DNA of 16,844 nt from Phycisphaerales bacterium (GTDB taxonomy: Bacteria > Planctomycetota > Phycisphaerae > Phycisphaerales > SM1A02). The position numbers were made by a program, and so were the translations under genes. Under the pieces are notes generated by a model. That model was not told where the DNA came from. It saw only the letters and a list, made by a program, of their open reading frames with translations, and did not search any database. This document shows positions 8,407 to 14,980 of the stretch, in pieces (position 1 is the stretch's first letter; every line of letters begins with the position of its first letter). The DNA is taken from assembly GCA_007127615.1 (NCBI GenBank), contig SKZB01000445.1, forward strand, positions 1-16,844. The letters run 5' to 3'.

Positions 8407-8596
8407 CTGGACTCCCAATTCAATCGACACAATCCGTCTCACGTTCGAAGAACGAATCCGATCGCAGCGGCGGCGTAAGACCGCTCGGTCAGGGATTGGC
8501 CGGCTCAAGCATGGAGACGGCTGAATATTTCAGTGTAGGCAGCGCCCGATCGCGTGTCACGCCCGGTGTCTTCTCTTTCTGGATTTGTCAGGAAAA

Positions 8597-8608
8597 GCGC
8601 CCGGGCGC
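8597..8608. repeat. 12-bp perfect palindrome GCGCCCGGGCGC
   Basis: This is a perfectly self-complementary 12-mer in the region upstream of the - strand gene that starts at 8406. It could be an operator for a dimeric regulator or chance in GC-rich DNA. No second copy was noticed in the window. Confidence 0.5.
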
Positions 8609-8833
8609 ACCATGAATTTGCTGGGAGTCGACCGGGGAAAATCCGGCTAAAATTTTTCAAAATAAGAATTTACGGCCGCAATGGGCTTGTGATCGTGCCC
8701 CCGGGGCTCACGCGCCGCCCGGCGGCCGCGGTCGCGACTCGATCCTTCGCCCACGATCCGCCCGGAATCTGATTGAGACCAGCAACCCGGCTCGAATCGA
8801 CCGGGAGGGCGGTTGGGGGTACGATCACCGAAG

Positions 8834-8866
8834 GCGAATCCGTCTTCGGGACCGATTCGGATTCGC
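8834..8866 (+). repeat. 9-bp inverted repeat GCGAATCCG / CGGATTCGC
   Basis: The arms are 8834-8842 and 8858-8866 with a 15-nt loop. It lies about 135 bp upstream of the response regulator start, so it could fold as a hairpin in a long 5' leader or serve as an operator. No T-run follows, so it is not an intrinsic terminator. Confidence 0.45.
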
Positions 8867-9000
8867 GCGCGGGCGCTCCACGGATGAGAGGCCCGCGAAG
8901 ACGCCTGGCTTGTGACGAGCTTCCTGCTGCCAATTCCCGCCGGCCAATGTCCTCCAGCCCATACTCTCCCAGAGTCTGAATAGTTCGATAGAAAGATTCC

Positions 9001-9522
9001 ATGAACGAAACCCCGACCTTTCAAGCAAATCAGTCCTCCGCTTCGACCATCGACCTGTCCGACGCCTCCATTCTGCTCGTGGATGACAATGTTCAGAACC
9101 TTGAATTGATGCAGGCCTACCTGGAGACGCTCCCCTCCCGTATTCGGACGGCGGAGGACGGCCTCGAAGCCGCCTCCCTCATCGACGAGGAGATGCCCGA
9201 CCTCATTCTGCTCGACGTGATGATGCCGCGCATGAGCGGCTTCGAACTCTGCCAGAAACTCAAATCAAATCCCCATACCCGTGATATCGTGGTCATCATG
9301 GTCACCGCGCTCAATGAGGTCGGTGACTTCGAGCGGGCCGTGGAGTGCGGCACCAACGACTTCATCACGAAACCCGTCAATAAGCTTGAGCTCGTCACCC
9401 GCGTGAAATCACTGCTCGAGCTCGCGCTGGTCAAGCGGCGCTACGACCAGATGCTCGGACTCACCCAGCGCCGGGATCTTGACGATCGGGACCGCATCAA
9501 CGCCGGGGAGAAGCTCGAGTGA
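9001..9522 (+). CDS. Single-domain response regulator (receiver only)
   Basis: The 173-residue protein is a CheY-like receiver with an N-terminal tail of about 20 residues. All phosphorylation-site residues are present: acidic pair Asp28/Asp29 (ILLVDDN), phospho-acceptor Asp72 (LLDVMMPRMSGFE), switch Thr102 (IMVTAL) and Lys124 (ITKPVN). After the receiver (about 22-140) there is only a short charged helical tail to residue 173 and no DNA-binding or enzymatic output domain. It therefore probably acts by protein-protein contact or as a phosphorelay intermediate. No histidine kinase lies nearby, so it is an orphan here. The start is preceded by only a weak SD (AAAG at 8992-8995). It lies 61 bp before the amidotransferase gene; a functional link is not evident. 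Confidence 0.93.
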   Translation: MNETPTFQANQSSASTIDLSDASILLVDDNVQNLELMQAYLETLPSRIRTAEDGLEAASLIDEEMPDLILLDVMMPRMSGFELCQKLKSNPHTRDIVVIMVTALNEVGDFERAVECGTNDFITKPVNKLELVTRVKSLLELALVKRRYDQMLGLTQRRDLDDRDRINAGEKLE

Positions 9523-9547
9523 CCCGCCGGCCTGTCGAGTCGCCACC

Positions 9548-9576
9548 TTGTTCAATCCGCGTTCGCTGCGTACCTT
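9548..9576 (+). promoter_or_regulatory. Possible sigma70-type promoter for the amidotransferase gene
   Basis: TTGTTC (9548-9553) and TACCTT (9571-9576) are separated by 17 bp. Each matches only 3 of 6 consensus bases, but the -10 box ends 7 nt before the ATG at 9584, where no SD is present. A transcript from it would be nearly leaderless. Low confidence. Confidence 0.25.
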
Positions 9577-9583
9577 ATCCTTT

Positions 9584-10330
9584 ATGGCCATCCTCGTCTT
9601 TGAACACAGTGACCGCTCCGGCATTCAGCGGCTCGGAACAACGCTCCGCGGCTATGGTCATCGGCTGAAAATCATCCGCATTCACCGCGGCGACACCCTC
9701 CCGCCGGATCTGGACGATACGGACGGCATCGTCGTCTGCGGCGGGCCGCAATCGGCCAATGACGACTCCCTCGGTTGGCTGAAGACCGAAATGGAGTTCG
9801 TTCGAACCGCCCACGAGCATGAGATGCCGGTCATCGGGCTCTGCCTCGGAAGCCAGATCGTCGCCCGCGCCCTCGGCGGCACGGTGGATCGCAATCCCGA
9901 CGGACCCGAAATCGGCTGGGGTGATTTGTCGCTCACGCCGACCGGTCGTGAAGATCCGCTCTATGCCGGCCTGCCCTGGAAATCCGTCGTCGCCCACTGG
10001 CACCAGGATTGCGTGAGCGAACTTCCGGATGGAGCGCGGCTGCTCGCCTCCTCGCCGAAGTCGAAAAACCAGGTCTGGGCGATGGGACTGCGCACCTACG
10101 GCATTCAGTACCACCCCGAAATCGATCGCGACGGTTTCGAAGCGTTCGCGGCGGATGAGCCGGATGCGGTGGGGGAAGCGGGGTTGACCCCCGATTCGTT
10201 GCGCGAGGAGACCGAGAAGCATTACCCGACGTTCGAACGGTTGACCGACCGTCTGTTTGAGTCGATCGCACTCTTCCTGATGCCGGTCGATCGCCGGTAC
10301 CGAGGTCTGGTGAAGGATCTCCACCACTGA
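9584..10330 (+). CDS. Class I glutamine amidotransferase (GMP synthase-like GATase1)
   Basis: The 248-residue protein hydrolyses glutamine or acts on a gamma-glutamyl substrate with a Cys-His-Glu triad. All three residues are visible: Cys87 in the nucleophile elbow (IGLCLGSQ), His177 and Glu179 in 'IQYHPEID'. The oxyanion-side GGP motif is at 53-55. The fold covers about 1-185, followed by a C-terminal extension of about 60 residues (ending RRYRGLVKDLHH). It stands alone without a synthetase domain, like the 'GMP synthase-like' stand-alone GATases, so the true substrate is unknown. The start at MAILVFEH is chosen because the family begins there; the longer frame upstream overlaps the response regulator gene and adds low-complexity sequence. 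No SD precedes this ATG. Confidence 0.9.
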   Translation: MAILVFEHSDRSGIQRLGTTLRGYGHRLKIIRIHRGDTLPPDLDDTDGIVVCGGPQSANDDSLGWLKTEMEFVRTAHEHEMPVIGLCLGSQIVARALGGTVDRNPDGPEIGWGDLSLTPTGREDPLYAGLPWKSVVAHWHQDCVSELPDGARLLASSPKSKNQVWAMGLRTYGIQYHPEIDRDGFEAFAADEPDAVGEAGLTPDSLREETEKHYPTFERLTDRLFESIALFLMPVDRRYRGLVKDLHH

Positions 10331-10331
10331 G

Positions 10332-10341
10332 TCAGCGCTGA
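10332..10341. repeat. 10-bp palindrome TCAGCGCTGA after the amidotransferase stop
   Basis: This perfect palindrome lies immediately downstream of the TGA at 10328-10330. No T-run follows, so it is a poor terminator. It may be chance. The rest of the 110-bp gap to 10441 shows only the SD of the next gene. Confidence 0.35.
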
Positions 10342-10428
10342 ACTCGTGCCGGGCCGGTGGTTCGGGGCGCGGTGGGGAGAGTGGCGAAGAGCGGTTCGGC
10401 GGGACGTGATCGGTGGCAACTCGGAAGC

Positions 10429-10437
10429 AGGGGGGAG
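10429..10437 (+). promoter_or_regulatory. Ribosome binding site AGGGGGGAG
   Basis: This strong purine-rich SD lies just before ATG 10441. It decides the start against the longer in-frame reading that begins at 10357. Confidence 0.7.
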
Positions 10438-10440
10438 TCG

Positions 10441-11145
10441 ATGGCGCGATCCCATCACGATATCGATTGGCAGCAGCGCTGGGATGAGGTTCGATGCCCG
10501 TCCTGCCGTTACCAACTCCGCGGGTTGCCGGGCGTGGTCGTGCGCTGTCCGGAGTGCGGCCGGCCGTGTGATCGCGTGAGTGAACTGGCGATGAGCCGTC
10601 GGAACTGGAGCATCACGCCGACGTACGAACGGCTCATGCGGCCGGCGATGTGTTTCGTCGCGCTGCTGGTCGTACTCCCGCTGCTGTGGGGTTTCCTGCC
10701 GTACGTCGATCAAATGCACGCTCGCATCGGCATCGCCGCCGCCAGTGCGGTGACGGGGATACTGGTGGTGACGTGGCTGGTCCTGTTGATCCGCGGCGCG
10801 ATGTTTCTACCCGGCGGCGCCGGTCTCGGCGACGTACTTCTGGTGCATGCCATCGTGATCGGATATCTCCTGCTGAGCTTTTCGATCATCGTGGGGGCCC
10901 TTTGTCTGATCATCATCGGCGTCGACCTGATGGGCTCTCGATTGTTGATGACCGGCCTTCCCCCCGGGCCCGCGATCGTGGTCGTCCTGCTCCTCATCTC
11001 GGCGATCATCGTCTACTATCTTCTGCGACTGCTGTATCGTCTCGATGCACGCGTCGGTCGCCGCTGCGTGCGACATGAAGCGCAGCTCCGCCTGCCGCAC
11101 GCGTTGAAGAATGAACACGGACCGGAACACCATGACCCCGAGTGA
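10441..11145 (+). CDS. Zinc-ribbon multi-pass membrane protein
   Basis: The 234-residue protein has an N-terminal zinc ribbon with Cys19, Cys22, Cys36 and Cys39 (RCPSCRYQLRGL ... RCPECGRP). I associate this pattern with Phycisphaerae membrane proteins of unknown function. It is followed by four hydrophobic segments at about 66-88, 95-122, 130-165 (long, possibly two helices) and 176-198. The C-terminus is basic and His-rich (about 199-234). The ribbon should be cytoplasmic. No catalytic residues or transporter motif is seen. It overlaps the next gene (HD hydrolase) by 14 bp with the start chosen there, so the two are probably co-transcribed. The ribbon is related in sequence to the third ribbon of the protein starting at 16208. 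Confidence 0.85.
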   Translation: MARSHHDIDWQQRWDEVRCPSCRYQLRGLPGVVVRCPECGRPCDRVSELAMSRRNWSITPTYERLMRPAMCFVALLVVLPLLWGFLPYVDQMHARIGIAAASAVTGILVVTWLVLLIRGAMFLPGGAGLGDVLLVHAIVIGYLLLSFSIIVGALCLIIIGVDLMGSRLLMTGLPPGPAIVVVLLLISAIIVYYLLRLLYRLDARVGRRCVRHEAQLRLPHALKNEHGPEHHDPE

Positions 11146-11686
11146 AGCGCGAGCATTGATGCACGAGTGGACGGAAAGTGCCTCCCTGCGCAGCCACATG
11201 GAGGCCGTCGCGGCGTGCATGGCCGCCGGCGCCGATGTTCATGAGCCGGAACAGCGGGATCGCTGGATCGTCTGCGGTCTGCTCCATGACTTCGACTACG
11301 AGAAACATCCCTCGAAGGAGGAGCATCCCTTCGTCGGGGTTCGGCATCTCCGCGATCATACGGATGTCGATGAAGAGATCATCGATGCGATTCTCGGTCA
11401 TGCGGCGTATACCGGCACGCCGCGCGGGAGCATGATGGCGAAGTGTCTGTTCGCCGTCGATGAACTGGCCGGCTTCATTGTCGCGTGCGCCAAGGTCAGG
11501 CCCAACGGCCTCGAGGACCTCAAGCCGAAGAGCGTGAAGAAGAAACTGAAAGACAAAGCCTTCGCCGCCGCAGTTTCACGCGAGGATATCCGCGCCGGGA
11601 TCGCGGAACTGGGGGTCGATGAAGACGAACATATCCAGCGCTGTATCGATGCGATTCACCACGCGCCGGAGCGGGTTCCCGTGTGA
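11132..11686 (+). CDS. HD-superfamily hydrolase
   Basis: The 184-residue protein is a metal-dependent phosphohydrolase-like HD protein. The metal site is visible: His22 (SLRSHMEAV), His52-Asp53 (GLLHDFDYEKHP), a further His in 'AILGHAAYT', and an Asp in 'LFAVDELAGF'. The length and the order of motifs match the short uncharacterised 'predicted hydrolase, HD superfamily' group often carrying the HDIG label, whose substrate is unknown. I prefer ATG 11132 (MTPSEARALMHEWTES), where relatives begin; ATG 11111 adds seven residues and increases the overlap with the upstream gene to 35 bp. Neither start has a strong SD. A hairpin lies 14 bp after its stop. Confidence 0.87.
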   Translation: MTPSEARALMHEWTESASLRSHMEAVAACMAAGADVHEPEQRDRWIVCGLLHDFDYEKHPSKEEHPFVGVRHLRDHTDVDEEIIDAILGHAAYTGTPRGSMMAKCLFAVDELAGFIVACAKVRPNGLEDLKPKSVKKKLKDKAFAAAVSREDIRAGIAELGVDEDEHIQRCIDAIHHAPERVPV

Positions 11687-11700
11687 ACGTTGATCATGAA

Positions 11701-11719
11701 TCTGATGGACACCATCAGA
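11701..11719 (+). other. Hairpin, 8-bp stem with 3-nt loop
   Basis: TCTGATGG (11701-11708) pairs perfectly with CCATCAGA (11712-11719) around the loop ACA. It lies in the 54-bp gap between the HD gene stop and the lipoprotein start. There is no T-run, so it is not a classical intrinsic terminator. It could attenuate read-through or stabilise an mRNA end. Confidence 0.5.
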
Positions 11720-11725
11720 CACGGC

Positions 11726-11735
11726 AGGAAGGGAG
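11726..11735 (+). promoter_or_regulatory. Ribosome binding site AGGAAGGGAG
   Basis: This strong SD lies 5 nt before ATG 11741. It selects that start over the in-frame one at 11690 and gives the protein a proper signal sequence. Confidence 0.75.
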
Positions 11736-11740
11736 ACTTC

Positions 11741-12202
11741 ATGAAAATCGGCTCGCGCACCCTGTCTGCTTTCCTGGTGATTCTGTTCGCGCTTGGTTGT
11801 CAATCCACGCCGGAAGCGGCCTCGCTCAGCGCTCATGCCGATGAGCCGAACGGGTGCCGGCCGCAGCAACCGGATGATCCCGACCTGGAAGCCGTGGTCA
11901 CGGCTCTGGAATCGCGCACCATCGAAGCGTGGATGCGCACGCTTCCCCGAACGGCCGATCGACCGGCGCATCCGGTGGTCGCCGCGACCCGCTACCGGCC
12001 GTTTCCGAGCGATCTCGATCGTGGGAAGGGTGAAGTGGCCATCTGCGGCGTGCCGGAAATCTCGATTGAGCGCCGCGGCGGGGATGGCGAAGAGCGATAC
12101 TGGCTCCGTCTGGTCGAACCGTGGACGAACGCCGTCACCTGGCACGGGCCGTTTGAACTTGACGCCTCCGGCGAGGTGGTGATTCTGCCCGGCGGGGAGT
12201 AA
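11741..12202 (+). CDS. Putative small lipoprotein, function unknown
   Basis: The 153-residue protein begins MKIGSRTLSAFLVILFALGC: a basic n-region, hydrophobic core and Cys20 preceded by A-L-G. This fits a lipobox loosely, since Leu sits at -2 rather than -3, so lipid attachment is probable but not certain. The mature part begins with a polar, low-complexity stretch (QSTPEAASLSAHADEPNG) as in lipoprotein linkers. It then has a compact region with a predicted strand-rich end (YWLRLVEPWTNAVTWHGPFELDASGEVVILPGGE). No family is recognised. The strong SD and the hairpin upstream suggest expression independent of the HD gene. Confidence 0.72.
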   Translation: MKIGSRTLSAFLVILFALGCQSTPEAASLSAHADEPNGCRPQQPDDPDLEAVVTALESRTIEAWMRTLPRTADRPAHPVVAATRYRPFPSDLDRGKGEVAICGVPEISIERRGGDGEERYWLRLVEPWTNAVTWHGPFELDASGEVVILPGGE

Positions 12203-12270
12203 GTGGTCAACCGACGGAGCCACGGAAGGGGTTATCGAAGGGACCAGGGGGCGCGGCGGACATTCCTGGC

Positions 12271-12294
12271 GGTCCGGCTCACTGGTCCGGCTCA
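12271..12294 (+). repeat. 11-bp direct repeat GGTCCGGCTCA, two copies
   Basis: The copies are at 12271-12281 and 12284-12294, a period of 13 bp. Identity is exact. Meaning unknown. Confidence 0.5.
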
Positions 12295-12540
12295 GGGGCG
12301 CGTCAGCTGGATCTCCGCATTCTGCGGGAATGACGGAGTCAGGACGCTCACCGACGTGGCCGGCCGAACAATGCCTTCATGCCTCCGCCCCTCCGTTGGG
12401 ACGACGCGAGAGTGCGACGATCCTGTTCATGCCTGCCGCCAACCGGGCCGGACGACGCGGGACCAGCGGCACCGGTTCATCAAAGGACCGGGATAAAGCT
12501 TCCGGTTCGGTGCACCAAGCCCGGTGAACTCGGCATCCTC

Positions 12541-12588
12541 CCTTCGTCGCTCCGTGCCTTTGTGCCTCCGTGCCTTCATCCCTTTCCT
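12541..12588 (-). repeat. Octamer tandem array, six degenerate 8-bp units
   Basis: Read on the + strand in steps of eight from 12541 the units are CCTTCGTC, GCTCCGTG, CCTTTGTG, CCTCCGTG, CCTTCATC and CCTTTCCT (consensus CCTYCGTG). On the - strand they read as GGCACGGA-like units. Such 8-bp-period GGCACGRA repeats are, as I recall, dispersed in many planctomycete and other genomes. They give rise to spurious predicted proteins of the 'GTEAQRHGATKG' type, one of which is visible on the - strand here. The function is unknown. Confidence 0.7.
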
Positions 12589-12656
12589 GAGAAGCTCTCA
12601 TCTCGTCACAACAGGCGATTACGGCTTCGCGCCCTGGCGTTCGGGAGGAGCCGGAG

Positions 12657-12701
12657 GGGGGCTTTCTTTAGGGCGGTGGGGGGCCAGGCGGCGAAGCCCC
12701 C
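12657..12701. repeat. 8-bp inverted repeat GGGGGCTT / AAGCCCCC
   Basis: The arms are 12657-12664 and 12694-12701, with a 29-nt loop. It lies between convergent genes and could act as a weak bidirectional transcription barrier, but no T-run follows. Confidence 0.4.
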
Positions 12702-12880
12702 GATGGAGGTAATGCCGTCGATCGAACGCTCGCCGGCTGAGCCCGGACCATGACCGGCGACTCAGGGTGGCGATTGAGCTGTTCTGATCTCACGCCGGAC
12801 GCCTGCTTCGACCGGGTGAAGCTCACCGCCTGTTGCAGAATGAGCTTCTCGGGATCTACTTCTCGGGCAACCCGCCCAAA

Positions 12881-14860
12881 TCAGCCGGACCGATGCGCCT
12901 TCACGGTTTCTTTCGTACTTGGCTTGACCTCGATCTCGGGGAGCGACCCGCCCGCATCCAGCACATCGCGCACGGTGCGGGCGATCGAGACCGGATCGAG
13001 GCCGGCTTCTTCGAGCTGCTCGCCGCGGCCGCCCTGGTAGATCCAGCTCTCCGGCAGGGCCAGGCGCGTGATCTTGCGCGTCTCCAGCCCCGCATCGCTC
13101 GCGGCATCCAATACGCACGAGCCGAATCCGCCGGTGATCGAATGATCTTCCACGGTGATGATCGGAATGTCGCGCTCCACCAGGGAGCGGATGAGTTCAA
13201 GGTCAACCGGCTTGGCGAAGCGGGCGTCGTAGACGCTGACCTTGTACTCACCGTGACCGTTGAGATGATCGAGCGCTTTGATCGCGTTGATCGCCATCAC
13301 GCCGTAGCCGAGGATCGCCAGGTCCGGCTCTTCGTGCGTGAGAAGCGGCCGGGCCTTGCCGATTTCAAATGGCGGGCATTCATCGGAGAATAGGTCGCTC
13401 ACGCTGTCGCGCGGATAGCGCACGGCGGAAAGGCCCTTGTCGTAGTGCCGCATCAACTCGAGCGATGCCCTGAGCGAGGGTTCATCCATCGCGGCCATCA
13501 GCACCGCGTCGGGGAAGACGCGCAGGATCGACACATCGCAGAAACCGTGGTGCACCGCGCCGTCGCCGCCGACGAGTCCGGCCCGGTCGAGACAGAGCCG
13601 GACGGGCAGCCCCTGCAGCGCGACTTCCTGAAAGACCTGGTCGAACGCCCGCTGAAGGAACGTCGAGTAGACCGCAAAGAACGGTTTCCAGCCGGTCTTG
13701 GCGAGTCCGGCCATCATGTCCATCGCGTGTGATTCACAGATCCCGGTATCCCAGGATCGATCGGGAAACATCGGGATGACCCGGTTCAATCCCGTGCCAT
13801 CGGGCATCGCGGCGGTCGCGGCCACGACCTTCTCATCACGCTCCATCACGTCGATCAGCGCATCGGCGAAGGCGGCGGTGAAACCGCGCCCGCCGGATTT
13901 CATTTCCGTGCGGCAGCCGCTGACGGTGAAGGGCTTGGGCGAATGGAACGCGGTGGCATCGCTCTCGGCAAAGTCGAAACCCTTGCCCTTGACGGTGTGG
14001 ATGTGGAGCACCATCGGCCGATCGAAATCCTTGACTTCGATCAGCATATCGATCAGGCCGCGAATGTCATGTCCGTCGATCGGGCCGACGGTCAGCAGCC
14101 CGAAATGTTCAAACCACGCATCTTCGGCGATGGCGTCCTTGATCATTTCTCCCGCGCGGTGGTACATCTCACCGATGAACGATCCGCCGGGCAGATTGTC
14201 GAGGGCGCCCTTCGCGGCCCGCTTCATCGAGAGGTAGGCGGGATTGACGCGCACGCGGTCGAAATACTGCGCGACCGCGCCCTGCGGCTTGGCGATCGAC
14301 ATGCCGTTGTCGTTGAGCACCACGAGGAACTGCCGCTTGAGCGTTCCCGCGTTGTTGAGCCCTTCCATCGCCACGCCGTTCACGATCGAGGCATCGCCGA
14401 TGAGCGAGACGACGCGCCGGCCGTCGGGCTTCTCATCCGGATCAAACGATTCGCCGTTGAGCTGATCACCGCGCGCCATGCCGACGGCGGTCGAGATCGC
14501 CGTTCCCGCGTGGCCGACGGAGAAGAGGTCGTACGCGGATTCCCGTGGTTCGGGGAAGCCGGCCATGCCGTCCCGCTTGCGCAGTTTACCCAGCAGCGGA
14601 TACCGTCCGGTCAGCAGTTTGTGGGGATAGCACTGGTGGCCGACGTCGAAGAGCAGCCGGTCGTAGCCGAAGTCGAAGACGTAGTGCAGGGCGATGGTCA
14701 GCTCGACCACGCCGAGGTTCGGCGCGAAGTGGCCGCCGGTCTGCTTGATCTGCTCGCAGATGGCGTGGCGGATCTCCGTCGCCAGTTCGGGCAGTTGATC
14801 GATGGAAAGCGCTTTGAGTTCCGCGGGGCTCTTGATGCCGGGAAGCAGTTTCAGATCCAT
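12881..14860 (-). CDS. dxs: 1-deoxy-D-xylulose-5-phosphate synthase
   Basis: This enzyme joins pyruvate and glyceraldehyde 3-phosphate, using TPP and Mg2+, to give DXP, the first step of the MEP isoprenoid pathway. The 659-residue length is slightly above the usual 620-640. Visible sites: His44 (GGHFAPNLGVVELTIALHYVF region), His75 (DVGHQCYPHKLLTGR), the TPP/Mg motif GDAS at 155-158 with Asn185 (VLNDN), catalytic Glu376 (GICESHA), and His437 in AGLVGGDGAVHHG. The C-terminal transketolase domain continues to about 630, then a short polar tail (SLPEIEVKPSTKETVKAHRSG). I chose the start at 14860 because AAGGA lies 7 nt upstream; the longer frame to 14971 adds non-homologous residues. It lies 120 bp downstream of ispA on the same strand. 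The GDG of the Mg motif reads GDA. Confidence 0.96.
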   Translation of the reverse strand: MDLKLLPGIKSPAELKALSIDQLPELATEIRHAICEQIKQTGGHFAPNLGVVELTIALHYVFDFGYDRLLFDVGHQCYPHKLLTGRYPLLGKLRKRDGMAGFPEPRESAYDLFSVGHAGTAISTAVGMARGDQLNGESFDPDEKPDGRRVVSLIGDASIVNGVAMEGLNNAGTLKRQFLVVLNDNGMSIAKPQGAVAQYFDRVRVNPAYLSMKRAAKGALDNLPGGSFIGEMYHRAGEMIKDAIAEDAWFEHFGLLTVGPIDGHDIRGLIDMLIEVKDFDRPMVLHIHTVKGKGFDFAESDATAFHSPKPFTVSGCRTEMKSGGRGFTAAFADALIDVMERDEKVVAATAAMPDGTGLNRVIPMFPDRSWDTGICESHAMDMMAGLAKTGWKPFFAVYSTFLQRAFDQVFQEVALQGLPVRLCLDRAGLVGGDGAVHHGFCDVSILRVFPDAVLMAAMDEPSLRASLELMRHYDKGLSAVRYPRDSVSDLFSDECPPFEIGKARPLLTHEEPDLAILGYGVMAINAIKALDHLNGHGEYKVSVYDARFAKPVDLELIRSLVERDIPIITVEDHSITGGFGSCVLDAASDAGLETRKITRLALPESWIYQGGRGEQLEEAGLDPVSIARTVRDVLDAGGSLPEIEVKPSTKETVKAHRSG

Positions 14861-14867
14861 GCAGTCG

Positions 14868-14872
14868 TCCTT
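14868..14872 (-). promoter_or_regulatory. Ribosome binding site AAGGA of dxs
   Basis: The - strand AAGGA with 7-nt spacing to the ATG at 14860 fixes the dxs start. Confidence 0.7.
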
Positions 14873-14980
14873 ACTGGGCTGGCGGGTGAGCTGTCCGCCT
14901 GAGCGGGGGAGATCGCGTCTCGCGCGCGAAAAGAGCAATAACCACTGCGAATATGCAACGGCGTAACTCACAGGATAGGA

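Larger units (their letters stand above)
8407..9000. other. 594-bp gene-free region between divergent genes
   Basis: This region separates the divergent genes at 7939-8406 and 9001-9522. I see no convincing coding frame: candidate frames are Arg/Pro/Gly-rich and lack family-like motifs. It holds an AT-rich patch at about 8645-8672, unusual in this GC-rich sequence and a likely site for promoter activity. It also holds a 12-bp perfect palindrome (8597-8608), a small CCCGG/CCGGG inverted pair (8786-8805) and a 9-bp inverted repeat (8834-8866). Promoters for both flanking genes should lie here, but no hexamer pair is good enough to call. Confidence 0.6.
12203..12880. other. 678-bp noncoding region between convergent genes, repeat-bearing
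   Basis: Convergent genes usually lie close together, so this gap is long. No frame in it looks coding. It contains an 11-bp direct repeat (12271-12294), an octamer array (12541-12588) with an inverted imperfect partner at 12214-12229, and a G/C-rich inverted repeat (12657-12701). No T-rich intrinsic terminator was seen for either flanking gene. Confidence 0.65.

Noticed and set aside
8647..9024. Minus-strand frame of 125 residues in the gene-free region
   Set aside because: It overlaps the start of the response regulator, is Arg/Gly/Ser-rich without any motif, and its start lies inside a real gene.
12377..12601. Minus-strand reading frame of 74 residues containing GTEAQRHGATKG
   Set aside because: It is the translation of the octamer repeat and lacks a family, a good SD or coding-like composition.
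12379..12753. Plus-strand frame of 124 residues in the convergent gap
   Set aside because: It is Arg/Pro-rich, spans the repeat array, has no SD and shows no recognisable domain.
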